Source: an uncultured Desulfovibrio sp. (GTDB lineage Bacteria > Desulfobacterota > Desulfovibrionia > Desulfovibrionales > Desulfovibrionaceae). From it: a DNA stretch of 64,000 nucleotides. Within the stretch, counting starts at the first letter, position 1. Each line of letters starts with the position of its first letter. Below, piece by piece: positions 48,153 through 56,316 of the stretch. Made by a program: the position numbers and the translations under genes. The notes beneath the pieces were generated by a model. That model searched no databases. It was not told where the DNA came from and saw only the letters and a list, made by a program, of their open reading frames with translations. Location: contig CAKTDV010000001.1 in the NCBI GenBank assembly GCA_934546745.1, positions 124,001 through 188,000 of the forward strand, given 5' to 3'.

Positions 48153-49070
48153 ATGCGTCGTCAACGCCTTCTCCCTCTTTTCGTCCTCTGTTGCGCGTCT
48201 CTTCTCCTGAACGGTTGCGCCACCGGCGGATTCTCTCCATCGTCTTCCGGCGGCGGCAGTCTTTCCGTGGAACAGCAGCTGCAACAACACGACATGATGC
48301 TGAAACAGCTGCAACCGGCACAGGCAGACATGTGGAATCAGGTTCAGACCATGCGTCAGGAGCTGAACGCCCTCAAAGGGCAGGTAGACGATCTCAAGAA
48401 CGTCGGCGGCGCGCGCGCCCTTGTGGATCGCGTCAACCGCCATGACGCGGCGCTGCGCCAGATCGAGACCAGTATGGCCCTGAACCTGAACCTGGGCGAA
48501 GCCCTGCCTAGCGCCGGAACCGCCGCATCCACGCCCATGAGCGGCGAAAACGCCCTTGCGCGGAATGCGGCGGCCGCCAATCCCTATGGCGCGGGGGGAT
48601 CCGCCTCCGCCCAGCCCGCTCCAGGCGTCCCGACGCCCTCCGGCGGCACGTGGGGTCAGGCCAGCCCGCAGCCGCAGGCCCCCGCGCCGCAAAAGGATAT
48701 TTCGCTTGCGCTGTATGATGCGGGCCTCAACGCCTTCAATGCGCGCCGCTATGACGAGGCGCAGCGTTCCTTTTCGGATTTCCTGAAAAACTACGCCGAT
48801 CACTCCATGACGCCCGACGCCCAGTTCTATCTGGCGGAATGCTATTTCCAACGCAACCAGTTCGCCGACGCCGCCCTTGCCTACGATACGGTCATCACCA
48901 AATACGGCAAAAGCTCCAAGGCGCCGGCAGCCTATCTGAAACAGGGCATCTGCTTCAGCAAGATCAATCAGGGGGCGGCGGCCAAATCCCGCCTCAACGA
49001 ATTGATCCGCAAATATCCCAATTCCGCCGAAGCCGCGCGCGCCAAGTCCTTTCTCAAGACCAACAAATAA
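48153..49070 (+). CDS. cpoB: CpoB/YbgF-like tetratricopeptide lipoprotein
   Basis: A 305-residue periplasmic protein. The signal peptide ends with the lipobox LLNGC, so it is probably lipidated. A coiled coil (SVEQQLQQHDMMLKQLQP and on) is followed by an Ala/Pro-rich linker at about residues 110-180 and C-terminal TPR repeats (LYDAGLNAFNARRYDEAQ, then DAQFYLAECYFQRNQFADAA). This architecture is that of YbgF/CpoB, which coordinates the Tol-Pal system with peptidoglycan synthesis, although no tol or pal genes are in the window. Confidence 0.8.
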   Translation: MRRQRLLPLFVLCCASLLLNGCATGGFSPSSSGGGSLSVEQQLQQHDMMLKQLQPAQADMWNQVQTMRQELNALKGQVDDLKNVGGARALVDRVNRHDAALRQIETSMALNLNLGEALPSAGTAASTPMSGENALARNAAAANPYGAGGSASAQPAPGVPTPSGGTWGQASPQPQAPAPQKDISLALYDAGLNAFNARRYDEAQRSFSDFLKNYADHSMTPDAQFYLAECYFQRNQFADAALAYDTVITKYGKSSKAPAAYLKQGICFSKINQGAAAKSRLNELIRKYPNSAEAARAKSFLKTNK

Positions 49071-49133
49071 GACATCCCCGGCGCGGACGGAGCGCACACA
49101 CAGAACGATTATCCACAAGGCACGGGAGCTGCC

Positions 49134-49808
49134 ATGTCCAACGCAACGGCAACCAGCGAGAATAACACCATCTACAAGCAAGTCAGCGACGATATGCGCC
49201 AGGGTCTGCGGCGCATCTACCAGGAAATTGTCAGCGCTTCAGGCAATGACAAGAACCCCAACGGTACGGAGCATGATGAAGTGTTTACCGAAGCTTCTGT
49301 TCAGCTGAACGAAATCATGGAGGCTACGGAAAAAGCCACCATGCGCATCATGGAACTGGTTGAGGCGCAACTTGACTGGCAGGTGGAAAGCGCCCAGCTG
49401 CTGAGCAGCATCAAGAGCGGACAGCCATGCTCGGCCCAGCTGGCGCGTTTGACCTATATCAACAAAAGGCTGGGAGAGGATCTGACGGAAATCATCACTG
49501 CCCTCTCCTTCCAGGATCTGACGGGGCAACGCATCAAGAAGGTCGTCAAGGCGCTGCACGAAATCGAGGCGTCCGTCGTGGACATGTACCTGTCCTCCGG
49601 CCTTGTCATGGATGGCGCGGAAAAAGATCCCTCATGCTCGCTGGAATCCCTGCGCACCGAAGCCTCCAAGGCCATGGAAGCCTTTCGCGAAAGCCGCACC
49701 AAGGTGGCGGACGTGCTGTCCGAAAAGAACGATGAGCTCAAGGGTCCCAGCAAGGACAGCGTCTCGCAGAGCGCCATCGACGACATGCTCGCCCAGCTGG
49801 GCATGTAG
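49134..49808 (+). CDS. cheZ: Chemotaxis protein phosphatase CheZ
   Basis: A 224-residue CheZ, which dephosphorylates CheY-P. The long four-helix bundle carries the active-site segment LSFQDLTGQRIKKVVKAL (the catalytic Gln is in QDLTGQRI), and the C-terminal CheY-docking peptide reads SAIDDMLAQLGM, very close to the enteric one. It sits far from any che operon, between cpoB and an fmdE-like gene; a chemoreceptor lies 3 kb further on. Confidence 0.9.
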   Translation: MSNATATSENNTIYKQVSDDMRQGLRRIYQEIVSASGNDKNPNGTEHDEVFTEASVQLNEIMEATEKATMRIMELVEAQLDWQVESAQLLSSIKSGQPCSAQLARLTYINKRLGEDLTEIITALSFQDLTGQRIKKVVKALHEIEASVVDMYLSSGLVMDGAEKDPSCSLESLRTEASKAMEAFRESRTKVADVLSEKNDELKGPSKDSVSQSAIDDMLAQLGM

Positions 49809-49825
49809 CAAAGGAGCATCACGAC

Positions 49826-50428
49826 ATGTCACACCCCCCGGTTATCGGCCAATGGAACCACGATCAGTATCTTGAACGCGTGCTGGCCTTTCATGGGCAC
49901 ACGGCCCCGGGCGTCGTCATCGGCGGGTATATGGTGGAGGCGGGACGGCGCGCCCTGCCGGAAGGCATACTTTTCGATGCCATTTCCGAAACCGTGCAAT
50001 GCCTGCCCGACGCCATTCAGCTTCTGACGCCCTGCACCATCGGCAACGGCTGGATGCGCGTCTACAATCTGGGCATTTTCGCCCTGACGCTCTATGACAA
50101 GCGAACCGGCGAGGGTGTGCGCGTCAAGCTGGATGTGGAGCGCCTGCGCGCCTATCCTGACGTGCGATCGTGGTTCCTCAAGGAAAAGCCCAAAAAAGAA
50201 CAGGACTCCGGGGCCATAGCCCGCCAGATACGCGAAGGCGGCTTTCAGATGCTCTCTTCCGCCCCCGTGCGGATTCATCCCGACATTCTCACCCGTCAGG
50301 GCAAGGGTTCCGTCACGCGCTGCCCCGACTGCGGCGAATACTATCCCGTCCGCTTTGGCGAACGCTGCCGCCTCTGCCAGGGCAACGGCCCCTATGAGCG
50401 CTGGAATGCGGAAGAAGCGAGGCCGTAG
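49826..50428 (+). CDS. FmdE-family protein with zinc ribbon
   Basis: A 200-residue protein of the FmdE family. The N-terminal domain opens RVLAFHGHTAPGVVIGGYM with the family's HGHxxPG signature and carries a Cys in VQCLPDAIQ. Residues about 171-190 form a zinc ribbon (CPDCGEYYPVRFGERCRLC). The family is tied to formylmethanofuran dehydrogenase and molybdopterin-related proteins, and the precise role here is unknown. A bidirectional terminator follows. Confidence 0.85.
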   Translation: MSHPPVIGQWNHDQYLERVLAFHGHTAPGVVIGGYMVEAGRRALPEGILFDAISETVQCLPDAIQLLTPCTIGNGWMRVYNLGIFALTLYDKRTGEGVRVKLDVERLRAYPDVRSWFLKEKPKKEQDSGAIARQIREGGFQMLSSAPVRIHPDILTRQGKGSVTRCPDCGEYYPVRFGERCRLCQGNGPYERWNAEEARP

Positions 50429-50455
50429 CGTCGCGCCACGCAGGCGGATAAAGAC

Positions 50456-50491
50456 AAAGACCCGCCGGGAATGCCCCGGCGGGTCTTTTTT
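50456..50491 (+). terminator. Bidirectional terminator
   Basis: GACCCGCCGGG (50459-50469) pairs with CCCGGCGGGTC (50475-50485), flanked by AAA on the left and TTTTTT on the right. It serves the fmdE-like gene on the plus strand and the diguanylate cyclase on the minus strand. Confidence 0.85.
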
Positions 50492-50513
50492 GTCGCTTTT
50501 GAACGTCGCGGCC

Positions 50514-52427
50514 TCAACGATCCCAGACGACGATTTCAAAATTATCCCGACCGTTTTCCTTGACGCGGTACAGGGCTTCGTCCGCCGCCATATAGAGCTG
50601 CTCAAAGGTATGCCGGGAACGGCTGAAAATGGCGCCGCAACTGAAACTGACCGCCGGGCGTTCTCCCGCCGGGTTCTCAAGAATGCCGTGGGCTTTTCTG
50701 TGCAGCGAGGCAAGCGCGCTTTCCAGACGGCCTTTCTCCAGCTGTTCGCCGGAGAGAAAGACGCAGAACTCGTCGCCTCCCAGACGGCCGAGAATGTCCT
50801 CCTCCCGGAAGGAGGCGCGTAACAGCTCCGCCGTTCTTTCCAGCACGGTATCGCCTATAGGATGCCCGAAGGTATCGTTGACGGACTTGAAGTGATCCAC
50901 GTCCAGCAGCAGGAAGGCATACGGCTGGAAGGCGGGCAGGGAAGCCAGCCTGCCGCGGATCATCTCCTCGGACGTTTTCCGGTTGTAGAGGCGCGTGAGC
51001 ATGTCATATTTTGCCGTCTTGGCTTCGGAAATATCCTCCATGATGCCGATAAGGCGCTGCTGGACGCCCTCCGTCCCATCGCCCATACCCGACAGGGAGA
51101 GGCGATGCCACTGTTCCTTGCCGCTGGCCTCGTCATACAGCCGAAGCTCGCAGGACTCGCCCCGCGCCCCGGTGCTGACCGCGTGTATCAGCGCCTCCAC
51201 CTTGGCCATGATCTCCGGCGTCACCGTCTTGCCGCGCAGCAGCAGCGCCCCCCAGTCCTCCTCGCCGAGATCGTGGAAGACCTCTTTCTGATGGGCGCTG
51301 TAAAAGGTCAGCCTGCGGGATGGCAGATCATAGTCAATGACCCGCATGCCGCACTGCGCCAGCGTGTAGTGAAACATCTTCTCAGAGGCCAGCAGATGTT
51401 CCGCCTGTCTGGATATGATCGTGTTCCGCTCGGACAGCAGCAGACTCAGGCGGCGGTTGCGCACGGCGTCAAAAAGCGCCAGTCCCACGATACTCAGCAG
51501 GAGGGGAATCAGCAGCGCCACATAGCCGGTGAAGCCCCGCAAGGCCTTTTCCACGCGCTCCGTCACCGAGGCGTTCAGAGTTTCCCCCCTGACACCGGTA
51601 AGGAAGATCCACGGCGCATGGATAAGCGGCCGCCAGGAGAGGATCATATCTTCCTCTTCCAGAAGTCCGCCTTCACCGCTCACGCCGTTGCTCAGGATGG
51701 CCGCCCGGATGCTCCGCAGATCGCCGGAAAACTGTCCCTGCCTGCCTTCGGCATGAAAGGACCGTATCCTGCTTTCCTCCTCTTCCGCCGTAGCGGCCAC
51801 GGGGAAGCCGTTCCTGTCAAAGATGCAGGCGATGTCCGCCGATCCCTGTGACGAAAGATGGCGGATCCACCGGTGGATAACGGCGGCGTTCAGCTGCGCT
51901 CCCAGCAGGCCCACGACCTCGCCCCCGGAAGAAAAGCAGGGCTCAAGAAGGCACAGCCTGTACTTGCCGCCGGTATCGAAATAGGGGCCGATAAGGGCAA
52001 ACTGGCCGCTCCATGCCGTATCCAGCGCGGAGGCGACGGCATCGGGGGGCAGGATCGCGCCATCCTCGGGAAAGGAAGGTTTTCCGTCCAGAAAAAAGAA
52101 CATCTCCGCACCGGCGGTATGCAGCGTCAGCCGGGACAGCCGACGCCGACGCCCCTCCTGATCCGCCTCCAGCAGGCGCGTTCCGTGTGCCGAAGCCAGC
52201 TCCCGCATTTCCTGCCTGATGAGGGCAAGGCGCGCGTCCATTGCCGTTTCTCCGGCAAGGCAGAGCATGGACGCGCCATCCACGGTGCGCGTCCGCACGG
52301 ATTCCTGAAACGTCTGCCGCACCCTGTCGTGCAGGGAATGCATCAGCACCACGGCCGCCGCAACGAAGATCAACAGCGCGGCCGTGGTGAAGGGATAGAA
52401 CCGGGAGGAAAAAAACGAGTGAATCAT
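50514..52427 (-). CDS. Membrane diguanylate cyclase (sensor-PAS-GGDEF)
   Basis: A 637-residue protein making cyclic di-GMP. TM1 is at about residues 12-30, a periplasmic sensor region of about 270 residues follows (double-Cache-like: DVDHFK is absent here and WSGQFALIGPYF is present), TM2 is at about 300-320, a PAS-like domain is at 345-465, and the GGDEF domain is C-terminal. The catalytic motif is intact (GGDEF, residues 550-554) and an inhibitory I-site REED lies five residues upstream. The start at 52427 is chosen because TM1 follows it and the upstream gene stops 17 bases earlier. No clear ribosome site precedes it. It forms an operon with the chemoreceptor. Confidence 0.9.
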   Translation of the reverse strand: MIHSFFSSRFYPFTTAALLIFVAAAVVLMHSLHDRVRQTFQESVRTRTVDGASMLCLAGETAMDARLALIRQEMRELASAHGTRLLEADQEGRRRRLSRLTLHTAGAEMFFFLDGKPSFPEDGAILPPDAVASALDTAWSGQFALIGPYFDTGGKYRLCLLEPCFSSGGEVVGLLGAQLNAAVIHRWIRHLSSQGSADIACIFDRNGFPVAATAEEEESRIRSFHAEGRQGQFSGDLRSIRAAILSNGVSGEGGLLEEEDMILSWRPLIHAPWIFLTGVRGETLNASVTERVEKALRGFTGYVALLIPLLLSIVGLALFDAVRNRRLSLLLSERNTIISRQAEHLLASEKMFHYTLAQCGMRVIDYDLPSRRLTFYSAHQKEVFHDLGEEDWGALLLRGKTVTPEIMAKVEALIHAVSTGARGESCELRLYDEASGKEQWHRLSLSGMGDGTEGVQQRLIGIMEDISEAKTAKYDMLTRLYNRKTSEEMIRGRLASLPAFQPYAFLLLDVDHFKSVNDTFGHPIGDTVLERTAELLRASFREEDILGRLGGDEFCVFLSGEQLEKGRLESALASLHRKAHGILENPAGERPAVSFSCGAIFSRSRHTFEQLYMAADEALYRVKENGRDNFEIVVWDR

Positions 52428-52443
52428 GGTTTGTGAAAAAAAA

Positions 52444-54783
52444 TTACACCCTGCTGTTGGCCTCACGCGCCAGCTGCTCCACCACGGCGTCACTGCTGAG
52501 GTGATTGCCGAAGGACACGCCCATGAGCTTGCCATCCACCCAGACGACCTGGGCATCCGTGTTGGAGAAAATCCGGGAGAACGGCGGCGTCGCGGCCTGC
52601 AGCGTCACGGCCTCGCCTTCCTGCAGGGCGAACCCCTTGTCGCTGCGCATCCGCATACCGGAGATGCTTATATCCAGGACGAAGCCCTCGCAGACGTTGC
52701 CGTTGATGTCCGTTACCTTGACGCGGTGCGGCTCGATGATGGTATGGCGGGAATCACCGCGCCGTTCGCTGCGCATGCCGTCGATCATCTGGCGCAGATC
52801 GTCGGAAAGGCTGCGCAGGCGGGACGCATGATCGGTCGATTCCTCCATGGTGCGCGTGGCATCCTGCGCCTGCAGGACAAAATCTTCCATCTGCTTCGCA
52901 ATCCGCGCGCAGGCTTCCGCCTGCTCGGTCGTCACCTGGGCCACGGACTCGATGTCGGTCACGGCCTCGCCGACGACCGTCTGGATGTTGTTCAGGCGCG
53001 TGCCGGAACTGTCCGCCAGTTCCGTGGCCTGGCGCGCCAGCGACACCGCCTCCGTGGTGGCCTTGGCGCTCTCCCGCACGCCGTTCTGTATGCCCGCGAT
53101 GGAACCGGAGACCTCGTCCGTGGCGTGCATGGTCTTTTCCGCCAGCTTGCGCACCTCGTCAGCCACCACGGCAAAGCCCTTGCCCGCCTCTCCGGCGCGG
53201 GCCGCCTCGATGGCGGCGTTCAGGGCCAGCAGGTTGGTCTGGTCTGCCACGTCCTTGATCAGGCCCAGAACGTTGCCGATGTCGTTGGCCTGCCGGTCAA
53301 GGGTCGCCATGCGTTCGGCCACCTTGCCGGTCTGTTCGTCCACCTTGTCGATGCAGGCGATGGTGCGGCGCACCACCGCGTAGCCCTCCTCGGCTTCCTT
53401 CTGGGCCTGCTGAGACTTTTCCCGGCTGAGGCGGGTCCTGTCGGCGGCAACCTGCATGGACTGGGCCATCTCGTGCATGCTCTGTGAGGCCTGCGCGGCC
53501 TCCTGTTCCTGGCTGCGGGCGGTCTTGCCCGTGCCTTCCAGCTGCTGGAAGAGTTTTTCGAAGGCCTGCGTCTGCGTAGTGGAGATCTCCTGCGCCTTGT
53601 TGGCGGAGAAATAGATGCGATCGTTCAGCTGGGCGACGCGATCCCGCTGTTCGTGCGCCTCGGTCAGGTCGGTAAGCAGCGAAAACGCACCAATCAGCCT
53701 GCCGTCAAGATCATGCAGCGGCGCGAAGTCCATCATCATGTACTTCGTTTCGCCGCGCGCGTTGGTCCGTGCGGCCATGTAGCCGTGAATGGGCTTCAGG
53801 CTTTCCAGCACCCGGCCGAACATGGTCGGATGCCTGGGATCGTTGTAGAAGAACTCGCTGACGGTCATGCCCATAAAATCCTTTGGCGTGCCTTCGCGGC
53901 CCCACAGATCAACCAGTTTCTGGTTGACAAATGTCAGGCGGCCTTTGGTGTCGCAGGTGGCAAAGGCCGCGGTGATGCCGTGCATGATGCCTTCCGAGAC
54001 GCCGAACTTTTCCTTGATGATGTCCGTCGCGGCGTTGAAGGAGGTGGCAAGACAGCCGATTTCGTCCTTGCGGTCAATGTCCACATGCTCGTAGACGCCC
54101 TTGCTCAGACGATCCGCCGCCCTGGAAAGCAGCGACAGCGGACGGCAGATGTTGCGGACAAGCAGCACTGTCAGCAGCAGGCCCGCGATAATGGCCGAAA
54201 CCGAGACGATAACGGAAATGGTCCAGATATTGCCAAGAATACCGGCGAGCTCCTGGGCAATGCCGCTCCGCGAGGCGGTAATGACCTCGCGGGCTTCCAT
54301 AAAGAGCTTCTGGGCGTTGAACAGAGCGGGCAGCGTCGTCGAGAAAAGAATCTCACGCGCCTTTTCCATATGGCCGTTCCTCACCTGCTCCTCGATACCG
54401 GCGGCGCTCTTGTGCAGCGCGTTGTGCGTCTCCTCGATTCTGCCAAACAACGGGACAAGCGGGGGAATTTCCCCTTCCAGCTCCCGGCGCTGGGGGCTGT
54501 AGAACCATGTGCCAAACGCGCATTTCGTCGGATCCGTCGGTACGTTCAGAGCCTTGCGCTCTCCCTCCAGCACATAGCGCTGCACGTTTATGCCCCACTG
54601 CAGATGCCCGGTTTCCGCGGCCAGCAGTCCCCCCGTTCTGGGAGGCGCGCCAAGAATATCGGCATCTTTCTTGACCTCGCCCAGAAAGTAGAGCAGCACG
54701 CCCAGCGTTGCCAGGAAGGTCATGATACCTGTGCAAAAAATCACATAAAACTTGTGCTTGACGGAAATATCGACCCAGCGCAT
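52444..54783 (-). CDS. Chemoreceptor fused to a C-terminal PilZ domain
   Basis: A 779-residue methyl-accepting protein. TM1 is at about residues 12-33. The periplasmic region carries a CZB-like pattern (HLQW 60-63, CAFGTW 88-93). TM2 is at about 188-208, HAMP at about 209-260, PAS at 262-375, then the methyl-accepting helices with the tip DVADQTNLLALNAAIEAARA near 510-530. Residues about 674-775 are a PilZ domain with both c-di-GMP motifs: RGDSR (RxxxR) and DISISG (DxSxxG). The start at 54783 is fixed by AAGGGGG upstream. A chemoreceptor sensing c-di-GMP directly is inferred. It lies 71 bases from the inverted-repeat element. Confidence 0.9.
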   Translation of the reverse strand: MRWVDISVKHKFYVIFCTGIMTFLATLGVLLYFLGEVKKDADILGAPPRTGGLLAAETGHLQWGINVQRYVLEGERKALNVPTDPTKCAFGTWFYSPQRRELEGEIPPLVPLFGRIEETHNALHKSAAGIEEQVRNGHMEKAREILFSTTLPALFNAQKLFMEAREVITASRSGIAQELAGILGNIWTISVIVSVSAIIAGLLLTVLLVRNICRPLSLLSRAADRLSKGVYEHVDIDRKDEIGCLATSFNAATDIIKEKFGVSEGIMHGITAAFATCDTKGRLTFVNQKLVDLWGREGTPKDFMGMTVSEFFYNDPRHPTMFGRVLESLKPIHGYMAARTNARGETKYMMMDFAPLHDLDGRLIGAFSLLTDLTEAHEQRDRVAQLNDRIYFSANKAQEISTTQTQAFEKLFQQLEGTGKTARSQEQEAAQASQSMHEMAQSMQVAADRTRLSREKSQQAQKEAEEGYAVVRRTIACIDKVDEQTGKVAERMATLDRQANDIGNVLGLIKDVADQTNLLALNAAIEAARAGEAGKGFAVVADEVRKLAEKTMHATDEVSGSIAGIQNGVRESAKATTEAVSLARQATELADSSGTRLNNIQTVVGEAVTDIESVAQVTTEQAEACARIAKQMEDFVLQAQDATRTMEESTDHASRLRSLSDDLRQMIDGMRSERRGDSRHTIIEPHRVKVTDINGNVCEGFVLDISISGMRMRSDKGFALQEGEAVTLQAATPPFSRIFSNTDAQVVWVDGKLMGVSFGNHLSSDAVVEQLAREANSRV

Positions 54784-54854
54784 TGAAACCCCCTTTGATG
54801 CGATGGCGCTCCCGGAACCCAGAGGAACAACGGGGAGAAAGAGCCTGACGAAGC

Positions 54855-54878
54855 CTGACAGAAGCAGTGTCAGTGAAA
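54855..54878 (+). repeat. Left inverted repeat of the candidate inverton
   Basis: 24 bases, reverse complement identical to 55026-55049. Core CTGACA, GAAGCAG spacer, TGTCAG, then TGAAA. Flanking bases do not match those of the right copy, so the repeat ends sharply. Confidence 0.9.
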
Positions 54879-54903
54879 CGTTGCCAGCCGCGATCATACC
54901 CTT

Positions 54904-54932
54904 TTGCACAGCGAATTGAAATAGCATAAATT
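54904..54932 (+). promoter_or_regulatory. Candidate promoter inside the inverton
   Basis: TTGCAC (54904-54909), 17-base spacer and TAAATT (54927-54932) read rightward in the orientation given; after inversion it would read leftward into the chemoreceptor. A weaker leftward candidate in the present orientation has TTGACA (reverse complement of 54989-54994) and TATGCT (reverse complement of 54923-54928). All are predictions. Confidence 0.35.
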
Positions 54933-55025
54933 TTTTTTAAAAAAAGAAAATAAAACAGCGAGATACATTTCTGACCTTTTTACCTGGTTGTCAAAAGGTG
55001 TTTTTGCGGGTAGTGAAAATAGACA

Positions 55026-55049
55026 TTTCACTGACACTGCTTCTGTCAG
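55026..55049 (-). repeat. Right inverted repeat of the candidate inverton
   Basis: 24 bases, reverse complement identical to 54855-54878. TTTCA precedes the core CTGACA, CTGCTTC spacer, TGTCAG (55031-55049). Confidence 0.9.
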
Positions 55050-55092
55050 CGCGGTTGCCTCAGCCCTGACGGCATTCTTTAGTTTCAACGGC

Positions 55093-56148
55093 TTACGCCC
55101 GCCTTCCCACCCTCCTTCCACGTTCCCGGCCTTGCCCATGCCGCCGTTGCCCGCTTCCTCCGTCCGGGGGAAAACGCGGCGGCCGGATTTCCCTGAGCGG
55201 TTTTCTTCCCGCGTTCTCCAGCCACGCGCTCACCGTTTCCGTCGCGATCAGAAGCGACGGCCGCCCCAGGTGGGCATACCGCATGGTTGTTCGCGGATCG
55301 CTGTGCCCCAGCAGCTTCTGCACCTCATAGAGCGAATGCCCGGCATTGACAAGAAAGCTGGCGAACGTGTGCCGCAAATCATGAATGCGGACATCCCCCA
55401 GCCCCAGAGAGCGCCGGAGCGTATTCCAGAAGAGATAAATGTCGGAAAGGGGTTTTTCCGGCGCATGACCGGGAAAGAGCCAAGGGCTTTCCACCGTGCG
55501 CGGAATGGAGCGAATAACGGCCACGGCCTCATCAGACAGAAAGATATGGCGCGGTTTGCCGGATTTTGACAAAGGAACCGTCAGCAGGCGCAGGTCCAGC
55601 CGGACATGCTCCCGGCGAAGACGGAGAATCTCGCTCTTGCGCGCCCCGGTCAGCAGAAGCAGCCGCAGGACGAACGCCTCCGGCCGGTCTGATCGTTCAA
55701 GGGCCCGCATGAGACGCCGGGCCTCAAGAGGGGAAAGACAGCGCTCCCGCTGGGTATGAATCCTGAAGGAAGAGACCCCGGCGCAGGGAGACTGCCCGGC
55801 GGGAAAGAAGCCATGAACGGCGGCAAGGGAACAGACGCTCTTGAAAACGGCAAAAATACGGTTGCAGGTGGCGGGGGCCAACCCCCGCGACAGCAGCGAT
55901 TGCAGCCAGGCCTCCACGCCCGCTCGGGAAAAGACGTCAAAAAAACGATCTCCGAAAACAGGGGAAAGATACTGCCTGGCGATACGTTCGTCCACCCGCC
56001 AACTCCGTTTGCGCGTTTTCACATACGGCAGATAGATGCGGGAAACAAAGGCGTCAAACGAAAGCGCCCCGGAGGGGCGTCGCCCGCGCCGTTGTTGCCG
56101 TGGGGGAAAAAGGGGGGCCGGAAGTAGTGCCGGACGAATACAGACCAT
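55093..56148 (-). CDS. Tyrosine site-specific recombinase
   Basis: A 351-residue recombinase. Residues 30-115 are the SAM-like N-terminal DNA-binding domain (FDAFVSRIYLPYVKTRKRSW). The catalytic domain has all active residues: Arg170 (TGARKSEI), Lys195 (LSKSGK), His256 and Arg259 (HDLRHTFASF), His282 (LLGHSDPRTT) and nucleophile Tyr291. The start ATG at 56148 has AGGAG upstream. The gene points left and ends 44 bases from the right inverted repeat. A basic, Pro-rich tail of about 50 residues follows the active site. No phage structural genes or attachment-site pair are seen near it. Confidence 0.92.
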   Translation of the reverse strand: MVCIRPALLPAPLFPPRQQRRGRRPSGALSFDAFVSRIYLPYVKTRKRSWRVDERIARQYLSPVFGDRFFDVFSRAGVEAWLQSLLSRGLAPATCNRIFAVFKSVCSLAAVHGFFPAGQSPCAGVSSFRIHTQRERCLSPLEARRLMRALERSDRPEAFVLRLLLLTGARKSEILRLRREHVRLDLRLLTVPLSKSGKPRHIFLSDEAVAVIRSIPRTVESPWLFPGHAPEKPLSDIYLFWNTLRRSLGLGDVRIHDLRHTFASFLVNAGHSLYEVQKLLGHSDPRTTMRYAHLGRPSLLIATETVSAWLENAGRKPLREIRPPRFPPDGGSGQRRHGQGRERGRRVGRRA

Positions 56149-56230
56149 GCGCTGTGCTCCTGAAAAAAGTAGGGAATATGCCGCCCCTGGCGGGCGACTC
56201 GCAAAAAATTCCTTCTCTCCGCCAAAAACC

Positions 56231-56261
56231 TTGACCTTGAAGTTACTTCATACTCTACAAC
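56231..56261 (+). promoter_or_regulatory. MerR-type promoter/operator of the metal ATPase
   Basis: TTGACC (56231-56236) and TACAAC (56256-56261) are separated by 19 bases, the over-long spacing of MerR-family promoters. The spacer holds an inverted repeat TTGAAG-TTA-CTTCA. It should be bound and twisted by the MerR regulator encoded at 58940. Confidence 0.75.
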
Positions 56262-56316
56262 AGGAAAAAGGAAGGCGGTACCGCCTTAGATTCTTTTAAG
56301 AAAGGAACATCCCCCT

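Larger units (their letters stand above)
54855..55049. mobile_element. Candidate invertible DNA switch (inverton) upstream of the chemoreceptor operon
   Basis: A perfect 24-bp inverted repeat (54855-54878 and 55026-55049) bounds a 147-bp, very AT-rich segment. Each repeat contains CTGACA, a 7-base spacer (CTGCTTC or its complement) and TGTCAG, the arm-spacer-arm design of tyrosine-recombinase crossover sites. The element lies between the chemoreceptor start (71 bases left) and the 3' end of a tyrosine-recombinase gene (44 bases right). Inside are promoter-like sequences on both strands. Inversion would swap which promoter faces the MCP-GGDEF operon. Regulatory switching is inferred, not shown. 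Confidence 0.6.

Noticed and set aside
54894..55139. Small minus-strand open frame running through the inverted-repeat segment
   Set aside because: It has no ribosome site and is composed largely of the AT-rich invertible segment and the recombinase 3' end; it is unlikely to be a gene.
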